In this document: in pieces, positions 10,240 through 23,101 of the stretch | Layout: each line of letters opens with the position of its first letter | Position numbering within the stretch: position 1 is the stretch's first letter | The notes under the pieces: generated by a model | Told to the model about the DNA's origin: nothing | What the model saw: only the letters and a program-made list of their open reading frames with translations | Databases searched by the model: none | Position numbers and translations under genes: made by a program | Source: Aquarana catesbeiana | Lineage: Eukaryota > Chordata > Amphibia > Anura > Ranidae | Length of the DNA stretch: 64,000 nucleotides | Direction: 5' to 3' | Assembly (NCBI RefSeq): GCF_042186555.1 | Contig: NC_133326.1 | Coordinates: 93,090,288-93,154,287, forward strand

Positions 10240-10935
10240 TCAGGATTCCTGGGCCCAAAGCATCTGTGTAATCGATCCAGGAGAAGCTCAGTAGTTGATG
10301 GGTATTGCAATAAGGTATTAAAAATGCCTCAGAGCATAGGCATTAACTTTTCAGATCCAGTAGCTATAGGCAAGCCTCTTACTCTAATATTGTTTTGTCG
10401 ATTCCTATTTTCTAGATTGTCTATGGTGGTAATGACATAGTTTAAGCGATTAACCTGTTCTTGGTGCATAACTTTAGACTGGGAAAGCTTATTTTCAAGA
10501 GTAGTAATCTTTTCTTCTAAGTGTCCATCCTATCTTGAGTGCTTTGTAAGGATGTTTTCAATGAATGCAGCTCTGCCTTGTAGGAGGTTTCCAATCTGCA
10601 CACATACCTGTCCATGTTTTCTCTTGTAGGCAAAGATCGGATATAGGTCGGCATGTTCCATGTTTCCTCCACCGATTCTGATTGTGAGAATGGCAGGGAG
10701 CTGCACCTGTAAGGTTCCACCACACCGCTAGGAGCCACTGAGACCAGGCTACTCCCGCTGGTCGAATTGGGCGGCACTGGAGTTTGATGAAAAAACTCCT
10801 TAATGTCAGTAGTCTGGGTCTCTGTAGCCCTGACAGCCTTTCTAGTCATGGCTGCTGCTGCACCTCTTTTTCACCGCTGTGATTGCAGGGCTTTAGCCAG
10901 CATATCGGCGGGTCGAGCTATGAGAATGAACGCCT
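10240..10935 (-). pseudogene. LINE ORF1 N-terminal fragment
   Basis: The minus strand encodes a polar N-terminal region (TQTTDIKEFFHQT...ESVEETWNMPTY) at 10517-10849, then a coiled-coil stretch with KITTLENKLSQSKVMHQEQVN and the motif DNLENRNRQNNIRVRGLP at about 10370-10425. That last motif marks the junction between coiled coil and RNA-recognition domain in L1-type ORF1 proteins, which form RNA-binding trimers. The fragment stops at about 10240 before the RRM is complete. A shift is needed near 10517. Its ORF2 partner is not nearby. Confidence 0.75.
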
Positions 10936-11869
10936 GGTATCAGAGTATAGCTAGATCACTTCCTCAGCCGCCCATGTGCAAACCATGCCCAGATGTGCAA
11001 TTTACCTTATGTTTACCAATAAAACCACAGTGAGCACTATGTCAGCTTTACATTTTTTTAAGTACTGATCAACATCATGCCACTGGAACCTCTGATGCTT
11101 GCTGGATTGAACAAGTGAAGGATTAACACAAGAGAGTGAGAGCTTTCTGTCTGGTCCAGTTGGGTCGGGATGGAGTTTTGTGATTGAGTGCAGTTTGACC
11201 TTTGTTATGGGCTTCAAAGTGAGAGTGTGTTCCAAAGGGGATCTAGGTGAAGGTTTTGCCTATTACATGTTTTTCCTCACTGAAGATACAGACCTTGGTT
11301 GGATTTGATTACATTTTGCACTTTTAATATTGTGACTTTAATGATCATTTGGTCGTTTGCATTTGCATACTAATATATTGGGCACAATGTTGTGGATTAT
11401 TGGATTTGATCACATCCAAGTTTCTTTTCTCATATTGAACATGTTTTCATTATTATTGTTTTTATTACATTTTATTTTATTTCACCAATTTTGGGTTATT
11501 GTCAATAACATATAATTAAGATGTACACACATTAAAACACAGTACATGGTTCATTGATTATTACCCATTCATTTATTTACTTTGAGTACAGAAAACATCC
11601 ATACAAGAGTTTGGGGTGATTTTTATTCACTTATTTTGCTTGCAGCTTAGTTTGTGGAACTTGTGCACAAGATTATTTAATATAATAACTCACAACTGTG
11701 CCATTACATCTGTGTTTGCTCTATTTGTATCAAGACCTCCTCAGTAAAGACTTCCAAATGAGATTCTTTTATGCCTGCAAAAATTTGATTTTATGGTAAG
11801 GCAGAGTATGCTGGGGTGCCTAGGGCTTACAATCACTAACATTTTTTTCAATTATTTTGGAGTTTAATT
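10936..11869. other. Unassigned AT-rich sequence
   Basis: I see no open frame with a recognisable family, no terminal repeats and no tandem structure. The interval from about 11280 on is AT-rich. Confidence 0.5.
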
Positions 11870-12372
11870 GCAAAAACTGAATGTCGCGGTCACCCACCTG
11901 GCTCCTCCAAACCCCCCCCACCTGCCCTACATTCCCCACATCGTCAAGCCCTCCGCCATTGCAATCCATGGCACCTGCACGCAGACCACATAACCTCCAT
12001 GCTGGATGCCAGGGAGCTGCCTCCTACTGAGGGCTTCACCACCTACTTCCTCCATCCTTGCTGTGTGCCCAGCCCTGTACCGGGGACTTAACCTTTGCTG
12101 TGCCCTGTGCCAAGGACTTACCACTTGCCAGGTCCTGTGCTTAGGACTGAACCCATGTTGTACCCGATCACTGCCTACCCTTGCTGTGTGTCCAGACTGC
12201 TGTCCTGTGTTGTGTACTTGACGTTTGCTGTGTCAGTTTATTCTTAACTCTGACCCTTGACTGCTCCCTGCCAGTCCCCGTATTTCAACAAAAGCCTTGT
12301 GTGTACTTCTGCTCTCGGTGTGTGTTCTCTCCCACCTATACCTCCGTCACACTAAAAAAAAAAAAAAAAAAG
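11870..12372 (+). mobile_element. Possible retroelement fragment ending in poly(A)
   Basis: A C/T-rich, GC-richer block contains loosely repeated phrases (CTGTGCC.AGGACTT, GCTGTGTGTCCAGACTG) and ends in a pure A tract at about 12354-12371. The abrupt change in composition and the A tract suggest a retrotransposed or SINE-like unit, but there is no identifiable promoter box or target-site duplication. Confidence 0.3.
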
Positions 12373-12599
12373 AAATATATTGTTTCTAATAAAATTCAGT
12401 TCAGTTCAATTTGACCTTTTTTACTACTTTTTATAAAATATGGTTTAGTCTCACAAATAAAAACTTTTTGTTTCCTGTTATGGAAATGTGCATATGCTTT
12501 GTAATTCACACTTACAACGATCTTTAAAAAAATTATTTATGTACCTTCTACATATAATATGTCTTTTGGGTCCATTCGCTTTCTGTTTTCATTACAATG

Positions 12600-13330
12600 G
12601 ATTAATTGTGTGTTTAGGGTGATTTGCAGTGTTAGTTTTCCGCCACACATAACTTTTAGGCCAAAAAGTTAAATTTTGGTCTCACCTGACCAGAGAACCT
12701 TCTCTCACATGTTTGCTGTGTGCCCCACATTGCTTCTCAAAAACTGAAAATGGGACTTCTTATGGCTTTCTTTCAACAATTCTTCTTGCCACTCTTCCAT
12801 AAAGGCCAGATTTGTGGAGTGCACGACTTATAGTTATCCTGTGGACAGATTCTCCCACCTTAGCTGTGGATCTCTGCAGCTCCTCCAGAGTTACCACAGG
12901 CCTCCTGGCTGCTTCTTTGATTAATGCTCTCCTTTAGTTTAGGTGGACGGCCATGTCTTGGTAGGTTTGCAGTTGTGCCATACTCTTTCCATTTTCGGAT
13001 GATGGATTGAACAGTGCTCTGTGAGATGTTCAAAGTTGGGATATTTTTTATAACCTAACCCTGCTTTAAACTTCTCCACAACTTTATCCCTGACCAGTCT
13101 GGTGTGTCCCTTGGCCTTCATGATGCTTTTTGTTCACTAAGGTTCTCTAACAAACCTCTGAGGGCTTTATAGAACAGCTGTATTTATACTGAGATTAAGT
13201 TAACGCAGATAGTCTCTAATTAATAATTAGAGACCTTCTGAAGGCAATTAGTTCCACTGGATTTTAGTTAGGGGTAGCAGAGTAAAAGGGGGCTGAAAAC
13301 AAATGCACACCATACTTTTCAGATATTTAT
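12600..13330 (-). mobile_element. Truncated Tc1-like transposon, different subfamily
   Basis: The minus strand reads through an N-terminal transposase segment, and beyond it toward 13330 lies the 5' terminal region with GGGGGCTGAAAACAAATGCA, a usual feature of this subfamily. The copy breaks off near 12600 in the catalytic domain. It differs in sequence from the copies at 5836 and 7807. Confidence 0.75.
12640..13121 (-). pseudogene. Tc1-like transposase, N-terminal half, broken
   Basis: From the start at 13121 the minus strand encodes MKAKGHTRLVRDKVVEKFKAG and GLGYKK, matching the first helix-turn-helix of Tc1-like transposases. After lesions come KMERVWHNCKPTK and a PRHGRPPKLK-type linker, then TVVTLEELQRSTAKVGESVHR and the region before the first catalytic aspartate near 12690. 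Several stops and shifts show decay. The second half of the catalytic domain is missing. Confidence 0.75.
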
Positions 13331-13669
13331 ATACATAGCATGCATCAAATCATTGAAAATGACACATCATAAAATGTAACATCAGAAATCATAAATGTCA
13401 TCATGGCCAAGTGTGCACTGTGCAAATAGCAATCATTACAACAGTGGCATCAAAAAGATTTTTGTATTAATATAGAGAAGGAGAGCCATGTTGTGCCAGA
13501 GAGTCAAGACTCACCAACCCAACACCGCAAATAGATGACCAACGGGCCATCTAGCAAACAACCTTGCTCACGGTTTGCTCAAACAAATAAGTACAGTTTC
13601 ATTGAGACCAAATATGAATACACCCACTGTCCTATCACATTAAAGTAAATGGGGAAAAAAAAGGTTTCC
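13331..13669. other. Unassigned interval downstream of LINE A
   Basis: No gene is visible. The 3' untranslated region of the minus-strand LINE may end somewhere in here, but there is no clear T tract or target-site duplication to mark it. Confidence 0.4.
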
Positions 13670-13739
13670 TCTTCACACCTGTTAATCAGTGCGCTCTATA
13701 CTTGTAGCAATCTGTGCATAATTAGTTGTGGGGGTGCCA

Positions 13740-16700
13740 GACCAGGGGTGTCCAACCAGGGTTGCCATATGGAACAAAATTTCCGAGATGCATTTCTATG
13801 TTGATATGTTAAATGTTCCCTGATAAGGATATAATTGACCTGCTCCACCCATTGTTTTTTGGTTGGAACATTGAAAGATAATCAAAATCTTTCCACCATC
13901 TTATGAGCCAGATACAGCAATCTGGTCACTGCTATATTAATAGGGGGGGGTATATTTCCTCGTCTACCACTCCTAAGATGCATATCAGGGGGTCCAAGGG
14001 GACCCTAATTTGAAAAACTGTGGAAATTACTTCAGTAACACTGCCCCAATATCGATGCAACTTGGGGCAACGCCATATCAGGTGAATCAGTGACCCCTCC
14101 TCTCCACAACGTTTGGGACATAAGGAAGAGTCTCTCCTACCCCAACGATGTAGTTGTATTGGTGTGCGGTAAGCCCTATGCAGCAAAAATAAATGTGACA
14201 GTCTATGTGATTGTGAAACAGAGGTAACCGGCCTTGCCTGAAGACATATGTCCCATGTGTCGTCATTTACCTAGGTCCGCTATCCAGCCCCGTCTACTTG
14301 GCAGAGTTGTGGTGTCTTGTATGGCCAACAACAAATATGAGTAGATATGAGATATTAGGCCCTTTTTTTTCCTGACCAAAGAAAATGTCAGTTATCAGGG
14401 AGTGGGTGGCAAGTGAGAGAACATAGGTCTGACCCTGGGCCTGAAGAGCATGCCGCATCTGAAGGTATCTGTAAAATTGATGCCTAGGAAGTTTAAATTC
14501 TGTCTGCAGTTCCATAAAAGATTTTAATATAGTCTGATTAAATAGTTGAGATATACTATGAATTCCTGCGAGCCTCCAGAGTTGGAAGCCGTCCAACCTG
14601 TATACTTCTGCTAAATTCAGATTATCCCACAGTGGAGTCTCTGCCAAAAAACCCAAGATCTTCAGACTAGATTTGACCGTGGACCATAGTTTTTTCAGAA
14701 GAATGACAATGGGCGCTGTTTGTGGCAGATGTGGTAACCTTGCCTCCAAACTCGCCAGCACTGATGTAGTTAGCGTTCCAGTCTGCGGCATGTTTTTGAT
14801 CGAGTCAGATTTGCCCAGCAACCCAAAAGCGCTTAATTGTTGCAGTTGAGAAGCATAGAAATATAGTTTAGGGTTAGGGACTGCCGCTCCTCCCCGATCT
14901 TTACCATACTGCAGAGTAGAAAGACTTATTCTAGCCACTTTTTTTCTCCATATTAAGGATCTAAACAAGGTATCAATACGGTTGAACCATCTACGGGGTA
15001 TCCATTGCGGAGAATTGTGCATAATGTACAATAGTTGGGGTCCCCAAACCATCTTAATTAAATTTATTCTACCAATTACTGACAATGGGAGTTTGCACCA
15101 AGTATTACATGTCATTTGGAGTTTTTTAAAAAGGGGTAATAGGTTATCCTCTAAGTATTTCGTTGGGTCAGCCGACACCTGCACTCCCAAATATTTAAAT
15201 GAAGAGACTACTTTAAGGGGTTCAGCACTAGCCAGTAAGGTGATCATTGGATCATCCACTGGAAGAATGACCGATTTACTCCAATTAATAGAGAATCCTG
15301 ATAAGGATCCAAAGTGCTGTATTATTTGCATCACATTCGTGAGGGAGGCATCCACGTCCCCCAGGTAAAGCAAAGTGTCATCCGCATAGAGGGAGATATT
15401 ATCGGTAAATGGTCCTCTGACAAAACCCACAATGGACTGCGAGGATCTAACCGTAGCCCCAAGTGGTTCAAGGGCTAACGCAAATAACAGGGGCAAAAGT
15501 GGACACCCCTGTCTCATACCCCTGAAAAAGGGAAATGAATCTGAAAGGTCACCATTTACGTGGATCCTAGCCGTAGGGGCTGCATACAGCAGTTTTACCC
15601 ATTGAATGAAGTTGTCTCCTATGCCAAAGCTCTTCAGAACTTCCCATAGATAAGGCCATTCAACACTATCAAAGGCCTTAGCTGCGTCTAGGGACAGAAT
15701 TGCTCTCCTACCTGGGTTATCGACGGGTATCTGAAGGTTAAGAAAAAGTCGTCTGATGTTAAGGGCTGTAGATCTCGATGGGATAAACCCTGATTGGTCC
15801 CTATGTACCACCTTATGAATAACTTTGGCTAGTCTAGTGGCCAGCAACCTTGCTAGTAGTTTTACATACAGTTGATAATAGCGATATGGGCCTATAAGAG
15901 TCTTGGGAATGGGCCTCTTTACCAGGTTTAAGAAGGACGACAATAATTGCTTAATTCATGGATTGGGGTAGGCTTCCTGATTTTTTTAGCATCTTCAAAC
16001 ACCTCCTTCAAATGCAGTAGCAACGTTTCAGAGTAGCGCTTGTATACCTCCACCGGCAAGCCATCCGAGCCCGGAGACTTGCCAGGAGAGGAAAGCGCCA
16101 ATGCCTCCAACAGCTCCTCAGCCACAAGGGGAGCATTCAGCTGCTCTACGTCTTGGGCCGGAAGCCATGGTAATTTGCATTGTTCTAGAAAAGAATTAAT
16201 TTCTGCCATAGTAGGTGTGACCTTAGAGGAGTACACATCAGCATAGAAATCCCTAAACGTGGATAATATATCTGCATGAGAGGAAACCAAGACCCCCGAG
16301 GAATTAGTGATTGCTCCTATATGGTACGAACCTTTTTGTGATCGCACCATCATAGCAAGCATATGGCCTGTGGTTTCACCCTTCTCAAAGTATTTCTGTT
16401 GAAGGAAAAACCTTTTATTTTCAGCTTTTGTTAATACCAAATGCTTAGCCATGTGTTGAGCCTCAAGAAAAGTTTTCTCAGTAAGTTCCGAAGGGGAATC
16501 GACAAAGGCAGACTCAGCTCTCTTCACCTCGCTTAGAACAGGCTGCTCCCAAGTCTTGGTCCTGGTCTTAATGGCACTAATAGATTTAATGAATTGCCCT
16601 CTTAAGAATGCTTTTAGTGTATCCCAAAAGACACCAGGACTAGCCGTAGGTTTGTTAAACCGAATAAATGTGGTCAGGTTATCTTGGATAGGGTCAGGGT

Positions 16701-17477
16701 TAGAAAATAGTGACAACTAGAATGGATTGAGTTTCCAGCAAATCCTCTTGGATATGCCAGATGTAAGGATTTTTATACACAAGGGAGAGTGATCAGATAT
16801 AGTTCTCGCCTCGTATCGTGAGAAAGTTACTAGTGGTAGCATCGTATCATTGCCAAGACCAAGATCAATTCTGGAGAGACCCCTATGTGTGACAGAATAA
16901 CATGAGTAGCGTTTTACTTGTGGATGGCTCACCCTCCAAACATCCCTCAATCCCAACTCCAAAACAAGACAAGTGAAGGACGTCTGCCCTCCACTCATCC
17001 TACACGGAGGTGTTTTTGTGGACAATTTATCCAGATCTGCATCCAGGTAGTTGTTGAAATCACCCACAATAAGTGCCGGAATCCCCGGATGTTGTGACAG
17101 AAAGGTAGCTAAGATCTTGACGACCTCCACCGAGAAAGGGGGCGGTATATATATATTTCCAATAATACACTGTAATCCATCCAATGAGCATACTAGAAAT
17201 ACATACCGACCGTACGGTGTGAAGCTGTGTGTGTAAAGGGGACATCCATTCCTATTAACACACTGACACCCCTGGCATAGGAAGAGAAGACAGAGTGGAA
17301 CTGGGCACCAAATAATTTGGCGGAGAATGGAGACCCTTAACCAGGCAATATATGCGTCTACTGAAGACACACTACAGAGGAAACCATGCGTTTAAGCATA
17401 TGGAGTACCGCTAGACGTTTCACTCTGTCCCCCAGACCTCTAACATTCCAACTTGTAAGAACTATTTGCTTAGCCAT
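13740..17477 (-). pseudogene. LINE A ORF2: endonuclease and reverse transcriptase
   Basis: The reading frame opens at 17477 with MAKQIVLTSWNVRGLGDRVKR, the standard start of the APE endonuclease (SWNVRGL). It shifts frame, then runs at 16717-17370 with IVGDFNNYLDADLDK and ISDHSPL, the latter with the catalytic histidine. A linker (15928-16716) precedes the RT: PGSDGLPVEVYK, LARLLATRLAKVIHKVVHRDQSGF, LSLDAAKAFDSVEW, MRQGCPLLPLLFALALEPL and SLYADD at 15377-15388, the catalytic box. The open RT frame is 549 codons (14294-15943). Further downstream SLCPKRCGEEGSLIHLIWRCPKLHRYW is the C-terminal cysteine-histidine motif, and FCSIWQPWLDTPGL near 13790 is the expected terminus. The protein would carry out target-primed reverse transcription. 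At least four lesions are present. Confidence 0.9.
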
Positions 17478-17924
17478 AAAACATTAAAGCATATGTAAAC
17501 CAGGCAGGAGTTTGAGAGGCATAATGAGTAGACTCTAAATAACTACCAATAGAGTATCAAGCAAGACAGTAAATAGTAGGCAGTCTTTGGTGCAAAAAAT
17601 GAAATCTGTAAAAGAGCAGGTTAATAAAAACCAGGACCAACGATTAAAATGGGTCCCAAATAACACAGAAAAAGAAAACAAAACTGAAAAATAAAGAAAC
17701 TGTAGTGTCCACGAAGGACTCTCATCAGGGGGGCTAAGTTCAATAGCCGGCTTTGAACAGCCAATGGGCAACAGGTCTCGCATTGCGTGTATTAACATGA
17801 ATAGAACTGACACGCTTTGTGAACACAGTCCTCCGCCTTGATAGGAGTTTTATAATCTTGCGACCAATCCGACTGTATAAGGATAGTAGTTGTGCCAGTA
17901 TTACATGAGTAGAAAAAAGATGAC

Positions 17925-19022
17925 ATTCAGGGATTTCTACACCGTCTGCCCAAATCTTCCTGCAGGGATCTTTCCTCTCTATCCAACCATTGCATTGCCG
18001 GTTTCTCATAAAAATGTACTTCATCTCTGGCAACCACTCGTAGACGGGCCGGGTAGAGCATGGAGTATTGTATTTCCAAGGAGCGAAGTCTCTTTTTGAC
18101 ATCATTAAACTGGGCTCGCTGCTTTTGCACTTCAGCTGAAAAGTCTGGGAACAAGGATATTTTAGAGTTATCAATCACCAGAGCATCCCCCAGGGTACGT
18201 GCCTTAGACAAAATTATGTCTCTGTCTCTGTAATGGAGCATTTTGAAGAGGAAAGCTCTAGGGGGATTACCCGGAGGCAAGGGCCTGGAAGGGACTCGGT
18301 GTGCACGTTCCACTGCAAACATAGGGGAAAATGAATCCTTCCAAAACTTTTTGCAGTAGCCATTTTTCAATAAAATCGACCGGATTTCTCCCCTCCATTT
18401 TTTCAGGGATGCCAATAGCTCTAACGTTATTTCTGCGAAGCCTGTTTTCTAAATCATCAAGTTTTGCGGCATGTTTAGCCACCATTAGCTGTTGTGCATG
18501 TGATTCTCTCTGCATGGGGGCCCAATCATCCTCTATGGTGCTAATACGCCCTTCAATGGCAGAAGTCCAATCCCTTAATTTCTGCATATCCTGAACCATG
18601 AAAGACATCTCAGCTTTCATCCCTTTAACTTCCGTGGCCAGCGCAGTGATAGAGAGATTGCAGGATGTGACCGCGGAGAAGATATCTCTCAGTGTGGGTT
18701 CCTGCTCAGCCGAGCCTGAGGATTAGGCCTTGTATGAGGCTTGGGGCATGGGTAAATTACTCACTGTGTCCCAGGGTAACATCGAAACATGCGGATCCTC
18801 CAGGGGCACAGTATCATCTGCCTCTGATTGTGAGCCACTGCTAATCTCTCCTCCATTTCCAGGCGCCTCCGGTAAGTCCCACATATCATTCTGGGAGAAC
18901 AGCTTCTGCACAGCTTCCCTGTGTTTTGCTGCAGCCGTCTTCAAGGCCGCGCCACTATCTTGGGCCTCGTGGTCTGAAGCAGAGCGGGCCGAAGAGGAGC
19001 GTTTAGGTAGCTTCGAAGCCAT
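17925..19022 (-). pseudogene. LINE A ORF1: coiled-coil RNA-binding protein
   Basis: The start at 19022 gives MASKLPKRSSSARSASDHEA, a basic and disordered N-terminus, with a stop at 18723. After a lesion the coiled coil continues (MQKLRDWTSAIEGRISTIED at 18620 and down) into DLENRLRRNNVRAIGIPEKMEG, the coiled-coil to RRM junction. In a second frame (17927-18415) the RRM and C-terminal domain follow: FAVERAHRVPSRPLPPGNPPRAFLFKMLHYRDRD and SIEIQYSMLYPARLRV. This order matches L1-type ORF1 proteins, which coat the element RNA as trimers. One stop and one shift are visible. Confidence 0.85.
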
Positions 19023-19186
19023 ATGGAGGTACCGCTGTGACTAGGCGAGCTTGACAGGTTCACAGGGGAACGGTCTGGCACAAAATATCGGGTGGTCAGC
19101 GCTGATTTGCAGGATGTTAAAGCGGATTTTCGGCGGAGCTCACAAGACGTGCGACTGACTACATCCGCTGCTAAAGCCACACCCCC

Positions 19187-19609
19187 ATTTAAATATTTTA
19201 CACTATACCCTCCTCTTTTTAATATAGATAGTTATCTACTTTGATCTTTTCAAAGTTTCTTTAAAAAAAAAATGGATCCTCAGACTTTCAGTCTCAAGAT
19301 TAATGTATCAAATTAGGAATTTTCACAGTAACTAATGGATTTTGGAGATTACTTCATTAATTCATATTACAGTGTTTTCCTAACTGATTAATCTGTTATT
19401 GCTTGCCTACACCACTGCATTGTTTTGATGGCACATGGTACATGGCAGAGGACAGAAAACTCCTACTGATTCATGAAACTAGAGATGTGTTTTTTAGTCT
19501 TGATTCAGACCTGCCTCAGGCCGACAGGCCTGGGAGTTCTTTTGTTTCGAATGTTTCCAAATATGCCTGAAAGTTAAAGTGTTTTTTTCAGCACACAATT
19601 AATTAGCTT
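19187..19609. other. Unassigned AT-rich interval
   Basis: No family motif is seen. A T-run at 19609-19617 may be the reverse complement of a poly(A) tail belonging to the LINE fragment that follows. Confidence 0.4.
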
Positions 19610-20630
19610 TTTTTTTGGTTATGGTTAACTACATTCATCCATTCTCTGATAGGAGTTATAACTTGCATCCATCTCTGACCATTCTTCATAATTCAACACC
19701 CCCAACAAACATACTTCAGGCGTACAAGGCACCAGTCTTTAATTTCAGATGATTTTTTTATTACTTGACTCCAATGTCCCATTACTTCCCTACATGACCA
19801 AATCCAATGGCAGAAATCCGCTTCATCTTGATGACATTGCAAAAATTCTGATGTTGGCCTACCCATTTTATATAGTCTAATAGGGCTAAGATATATCTGG
19901 TGCATTATATACAATTGTGTCATCTTGTTATTATCTATTGGTGATACAAACAATCCGAGGAGCATATCTCCTCCCATTTCTGGGATCAAAACCTGCCATT
20001 TGTCTCTTGCTTTCAATGGTTCTCTGCCTATTTTAGCTTGTAATAGAAATGAGTACAATATTGACATCAGTCCCTTTGGCCCCTGTGACTTCAGAATTCC
20101 TATAAGGGGGTATTTTGATATCTTAAGTTTCTGCTTGCCAAATTGCGCCTGCAGGGCATGAATTAATGTTAAATATTCATAAGTGTTTATGTGCTATATC
20201 ATGTTGTTTATTCAGGTATTCAAAGGTTTGCATAGTTCATACAACTGCTCTAATACAGAAATTTCCATCTGGATTACCTCTCAGCTGTTCAAATGCTGGA
20301 TTATTCCAGATCGGAATATCCCTAAACCCTACTATTCCCTTAGTTTCTTTCGACACCACTCGTGCCATTGTTAACATGGGGATCTTAATTTTAGGTAACC
20401 TCGCTGTTTGTGCTTCCATTCCTAGTGGAGTATTTCCACTAGGTACTTTTCCACTCCTCCTGCTCTTTCCTGTCTTACCCATGTCTGTAGCTGTTTTAAC
20501 TGCCCTGCTAGGTAATATAAATATATATCTGAAAGTACCATCCCTTCTTCAGTTTTCAATCATTGTAGTGTTACTATTTTAAGTCTGGATCTACCATTAG
20601 CCCATATAAATTTTATAAATTGTGAATTTA
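19610..20630 (-). pseudogene. 5'-truncated LINE, ORF2 C-terminal part
   Basis: The minus strand encodes LPKIKIPMLTMARVVSKETKGIVGFRDIPIWNNPAF at 20237-20482 (the post-RT region, with GFRDIPIWNNP), and then at 19693-20067 YLSPIRLYKMGRPTSEFLQCHQDEADFCHWIWSC, the C-terminal cysteine-histidine segment of L1-type ORF2. The RT domain is missing upstream of about 20630, where the TTAA-type element begins. It may have been a short 5'-truncated insertion with its poly(A) at about 19609-19617. Not closely alike in sequence to LINE A. Confidence 0.8.
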
Positions 20631-20789
20631 ACTTTTTAACCACTTCAGCCTGGGAAGGTGTTACCCCCTTCCTGACCAGAGCACTTTTTACAATTTGGCA
20701 CTGCCTTGGTTTAACTGGTAATTGCGCGGTCATGCGGTTCTGCACCCAAACTAAATTTGCGTACTTTTTTTCCCACAAAATAGAGCTTT

Positions 20790-20800
20790 CTTTTGGTGCT
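20790..20800. repeat. LINE C target-site duplication, left copy
   Basis: CTTTTGGTGCT stands directly before the T tract at 20801-20810 and recurs at 29944-29954 on the other side of LINE C. An 11-bp direct repeat is normal for target-primed reverse transcription. Confidence 0.88.
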
Positions 20801-23085
20801 TTTTTTTTTTAAATTGTATTTTTATTGGGTTATAAAAGAACATAAATGAAATTGTTACATAATGTACAATATATTAATAATGTTAAAAATGAACAATGTC
20901 CAAACAATACAGAGCACAGGGGTAATCTGTATATCTAATCAAGAATCTATAAGAGAAACAGCTCATAGGTAAACAATAGAACATAAAACCAGAGAGCAAT
21001 CAAAAAGATACAAAAACGAGGAGTACTGTGGAGAGTATATGGTATGTGGTAGAGAAAAGAAAACATTTTTCTAAAAGGGCACCAAGTAGTTTACGTAGGA
21101 AAGGGAGAGGGGGAGGGAATAGAGACAAAATTGATGTAATTTCACTAAAAATCAAGATGTGGCAGTTGGCATAGGGGTCCCATATTCCGATCTATCCCAA
21201 GGTTCCCAAACTTTATCAAATTGGGAGATAGAATCATGCACTGAGGCTGTCAAAAACTCCATCCCCTGAATTTCTGCCACCAGATGGAGGAATCTGGACC
21301 ACGGGGGAGGCGCAGCAGACAGCCAAAACAATGGGATAAGCCTTTTGGCTGCTAATAAAATGTAAGAGATCAGTCGATTGTCCCTTTTGGTTAAGCCTGA
21401 AAAAGGGAGACCCAACAAACAATTCAAGGGGTCTAGCGGGAGGGACACATCCACCACCTTCTGTATTAGTAGCATCACATCATGCCAAAAGGGTTGGATC
21501 AGGGAGCAGTGACAAAAAATATGGAACAAAGAACCTATGTCAGTTCCACAGCGCCAACAGCGCGGCGAAACTGAGGTATCGTATTTGTGAATGATGTCAG
21601 GAGTCTTGTACCAAAACATAAGGCTCTTAATGGATGTTTCCCTTTGGGTTACACATCTAGAGGACTTAAAGATAAAGGACCAAATCCTATCCCACATTTG
21701 AACCGTGACAGGTCGAGACAATAAATGGGACCATCTCCTCATATAATAGTGTGTGGTCTCAGTAAGAGTGGTCGACTCATGGAGGATACGATGGATAGAG
21801 GATATTAAATGTAGTTGATGAGGGCCCTGAGCACATAAATATTCAAAGGTGGTCGGCTTATCAAGAGTCAAGGTCAGAGACTTGGAGAAAAAGAAATGTC
21901 TAATCTGTAGATAGAAATGGAAAAGATGGGAAGGTGTATCACATTTCTTGCATAAGGTATCAAAAGTATGTAGTCGCCGTATGATTGGATGGACCAAATT
22001 CCGGAGCTGAAAAAGAGGGCGGTTAAGTCATGGAAAAACTCTGCCCAGGGACATACTGTCTGGTATGATTGGGTTAAACAGCACATTCATAAGGGGAGGG
22101 CAAGGCGAGGCAAGAGTAAAGTTTTTTAGACATTTACGCCATATGGATAAAGTAAAAGTCATTGGAGCAGTACATTGACGTTTAAAAAAAGGGTCCAGGG
22201 AGGGGAGGGTACCCCAAACTAAAGAGCATGGGTGAACTGGGTATAATACTCCCTTTTCAATGGCAGACCACTGGTTTGGAGCATGTAATGAGGACCATGA
22301 AACAATAGCCCTCAAGTTGTGAAGTATAATAATACTTAGTAATATCCGGGGCTCCCAATCCCCCCCTGGATCTTAGGGAAAAAAAACACTGAGCTCGCTA
22401 TGCGGTGGGCCCTGCCGCCCCATATGAACTTTAGAAAACTCCTCTGAAGTGCTTTTAGTTGAGAGTAAGGTACGGCAACTGCCAATGTTTCAAAGTGGTA
22501 GAGTAATCTGGGTAAAATAGACCTTTTTAAGACATTGATTCTACCTAATAATGACAGGGGATATTTTGTCCATGTCGACAGGGATTTGTTAATGTCTAGA
22601 ATCAGAGGGGGAAATTAGCAGAATAGAGGGAGGAAAAAGAGGATGTAAGAAGAACACCTAAGTATTTGAGGGAACTATTACACCATTTATAGGGGTATGG
22701 TTCTCTAAGCTGGGTTAATAGGGATAGCGGAATGTGTATGGGAAGTGCTTCAGTTTTGGAGGTGTTGACCTTATAACCAGAAATGGCACTAAAGGAAGAT
22801 AATAATTTATGCAGTGAAGGAAGAGATATCAGTGGGTTAGTAATGGTAAGCAGAATGTCATCTGCAAAGAGCGATAATTTATATTCCCCCTGCCGCATCA
22901 CCACCCCACGAATATCCGGGTTAATGCGGATAGACTCGGCTAAGGGTTCTAAGCATAAGATAAAAAGTAAAGGTGATAGGGGACACCCCTGCCGAGTTCC
23001 GTTTGTCATGGGGAAGCCAGGCGACAAGAAGGACAACATCTGCACCTGAGCTGTGACAGTCGAATAAAGGGCCTCTAAGGCTTTT

Positions 23086-23101
23086 AGAAAAGGACCATTA
23101 A
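23086..23101. repeat. Nested LINE target-site duplication, left copy
   Basis: AGAAAAGGACCATTAA occurs here and again at 25328-25343, immediately after the poly(A) of the nested LINE. Confidence 0.93.

Larger units (their letters stand above)
13670..19186 (-). mobile_element. LINE A: nearly full-length L1-type retrotransposon
   Basis: On the minus strand the order is a GC-rich 5' region beginning at about 19186 (GGGGGTGTGGCTTTAGCAGC), ORF1 (about 17930-19022), a spacer, then ORF2 (about 13740-17477) with endonuclease, RT and C-terminal cysteine region. Two-ORF architecture with an APE endonuclease is that of the L1 group. The 5' end is supported by its similarity in style to the 5' ends of the other full-length LINEs here; the 3' end is uncertain. 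Several frameshifts make it inactive. Confidence 0.85.

Noticed and set aside
12000..12414. Cysteine- and leucine-rich open frames (LCCALCQGL)
   Set aside because: They end in lysines translated from an A tract and come from short internal repeats; no domain or splice context is seen.
13670..19186. LTR retrotransposon or endogenous retrovirus
   Set aside because: There are no long terminal repeats, protease, integrase or envelope motifs; APE endonuclease, YADD RT and a C-terminal cysteine-histidine motif identify a LINE.
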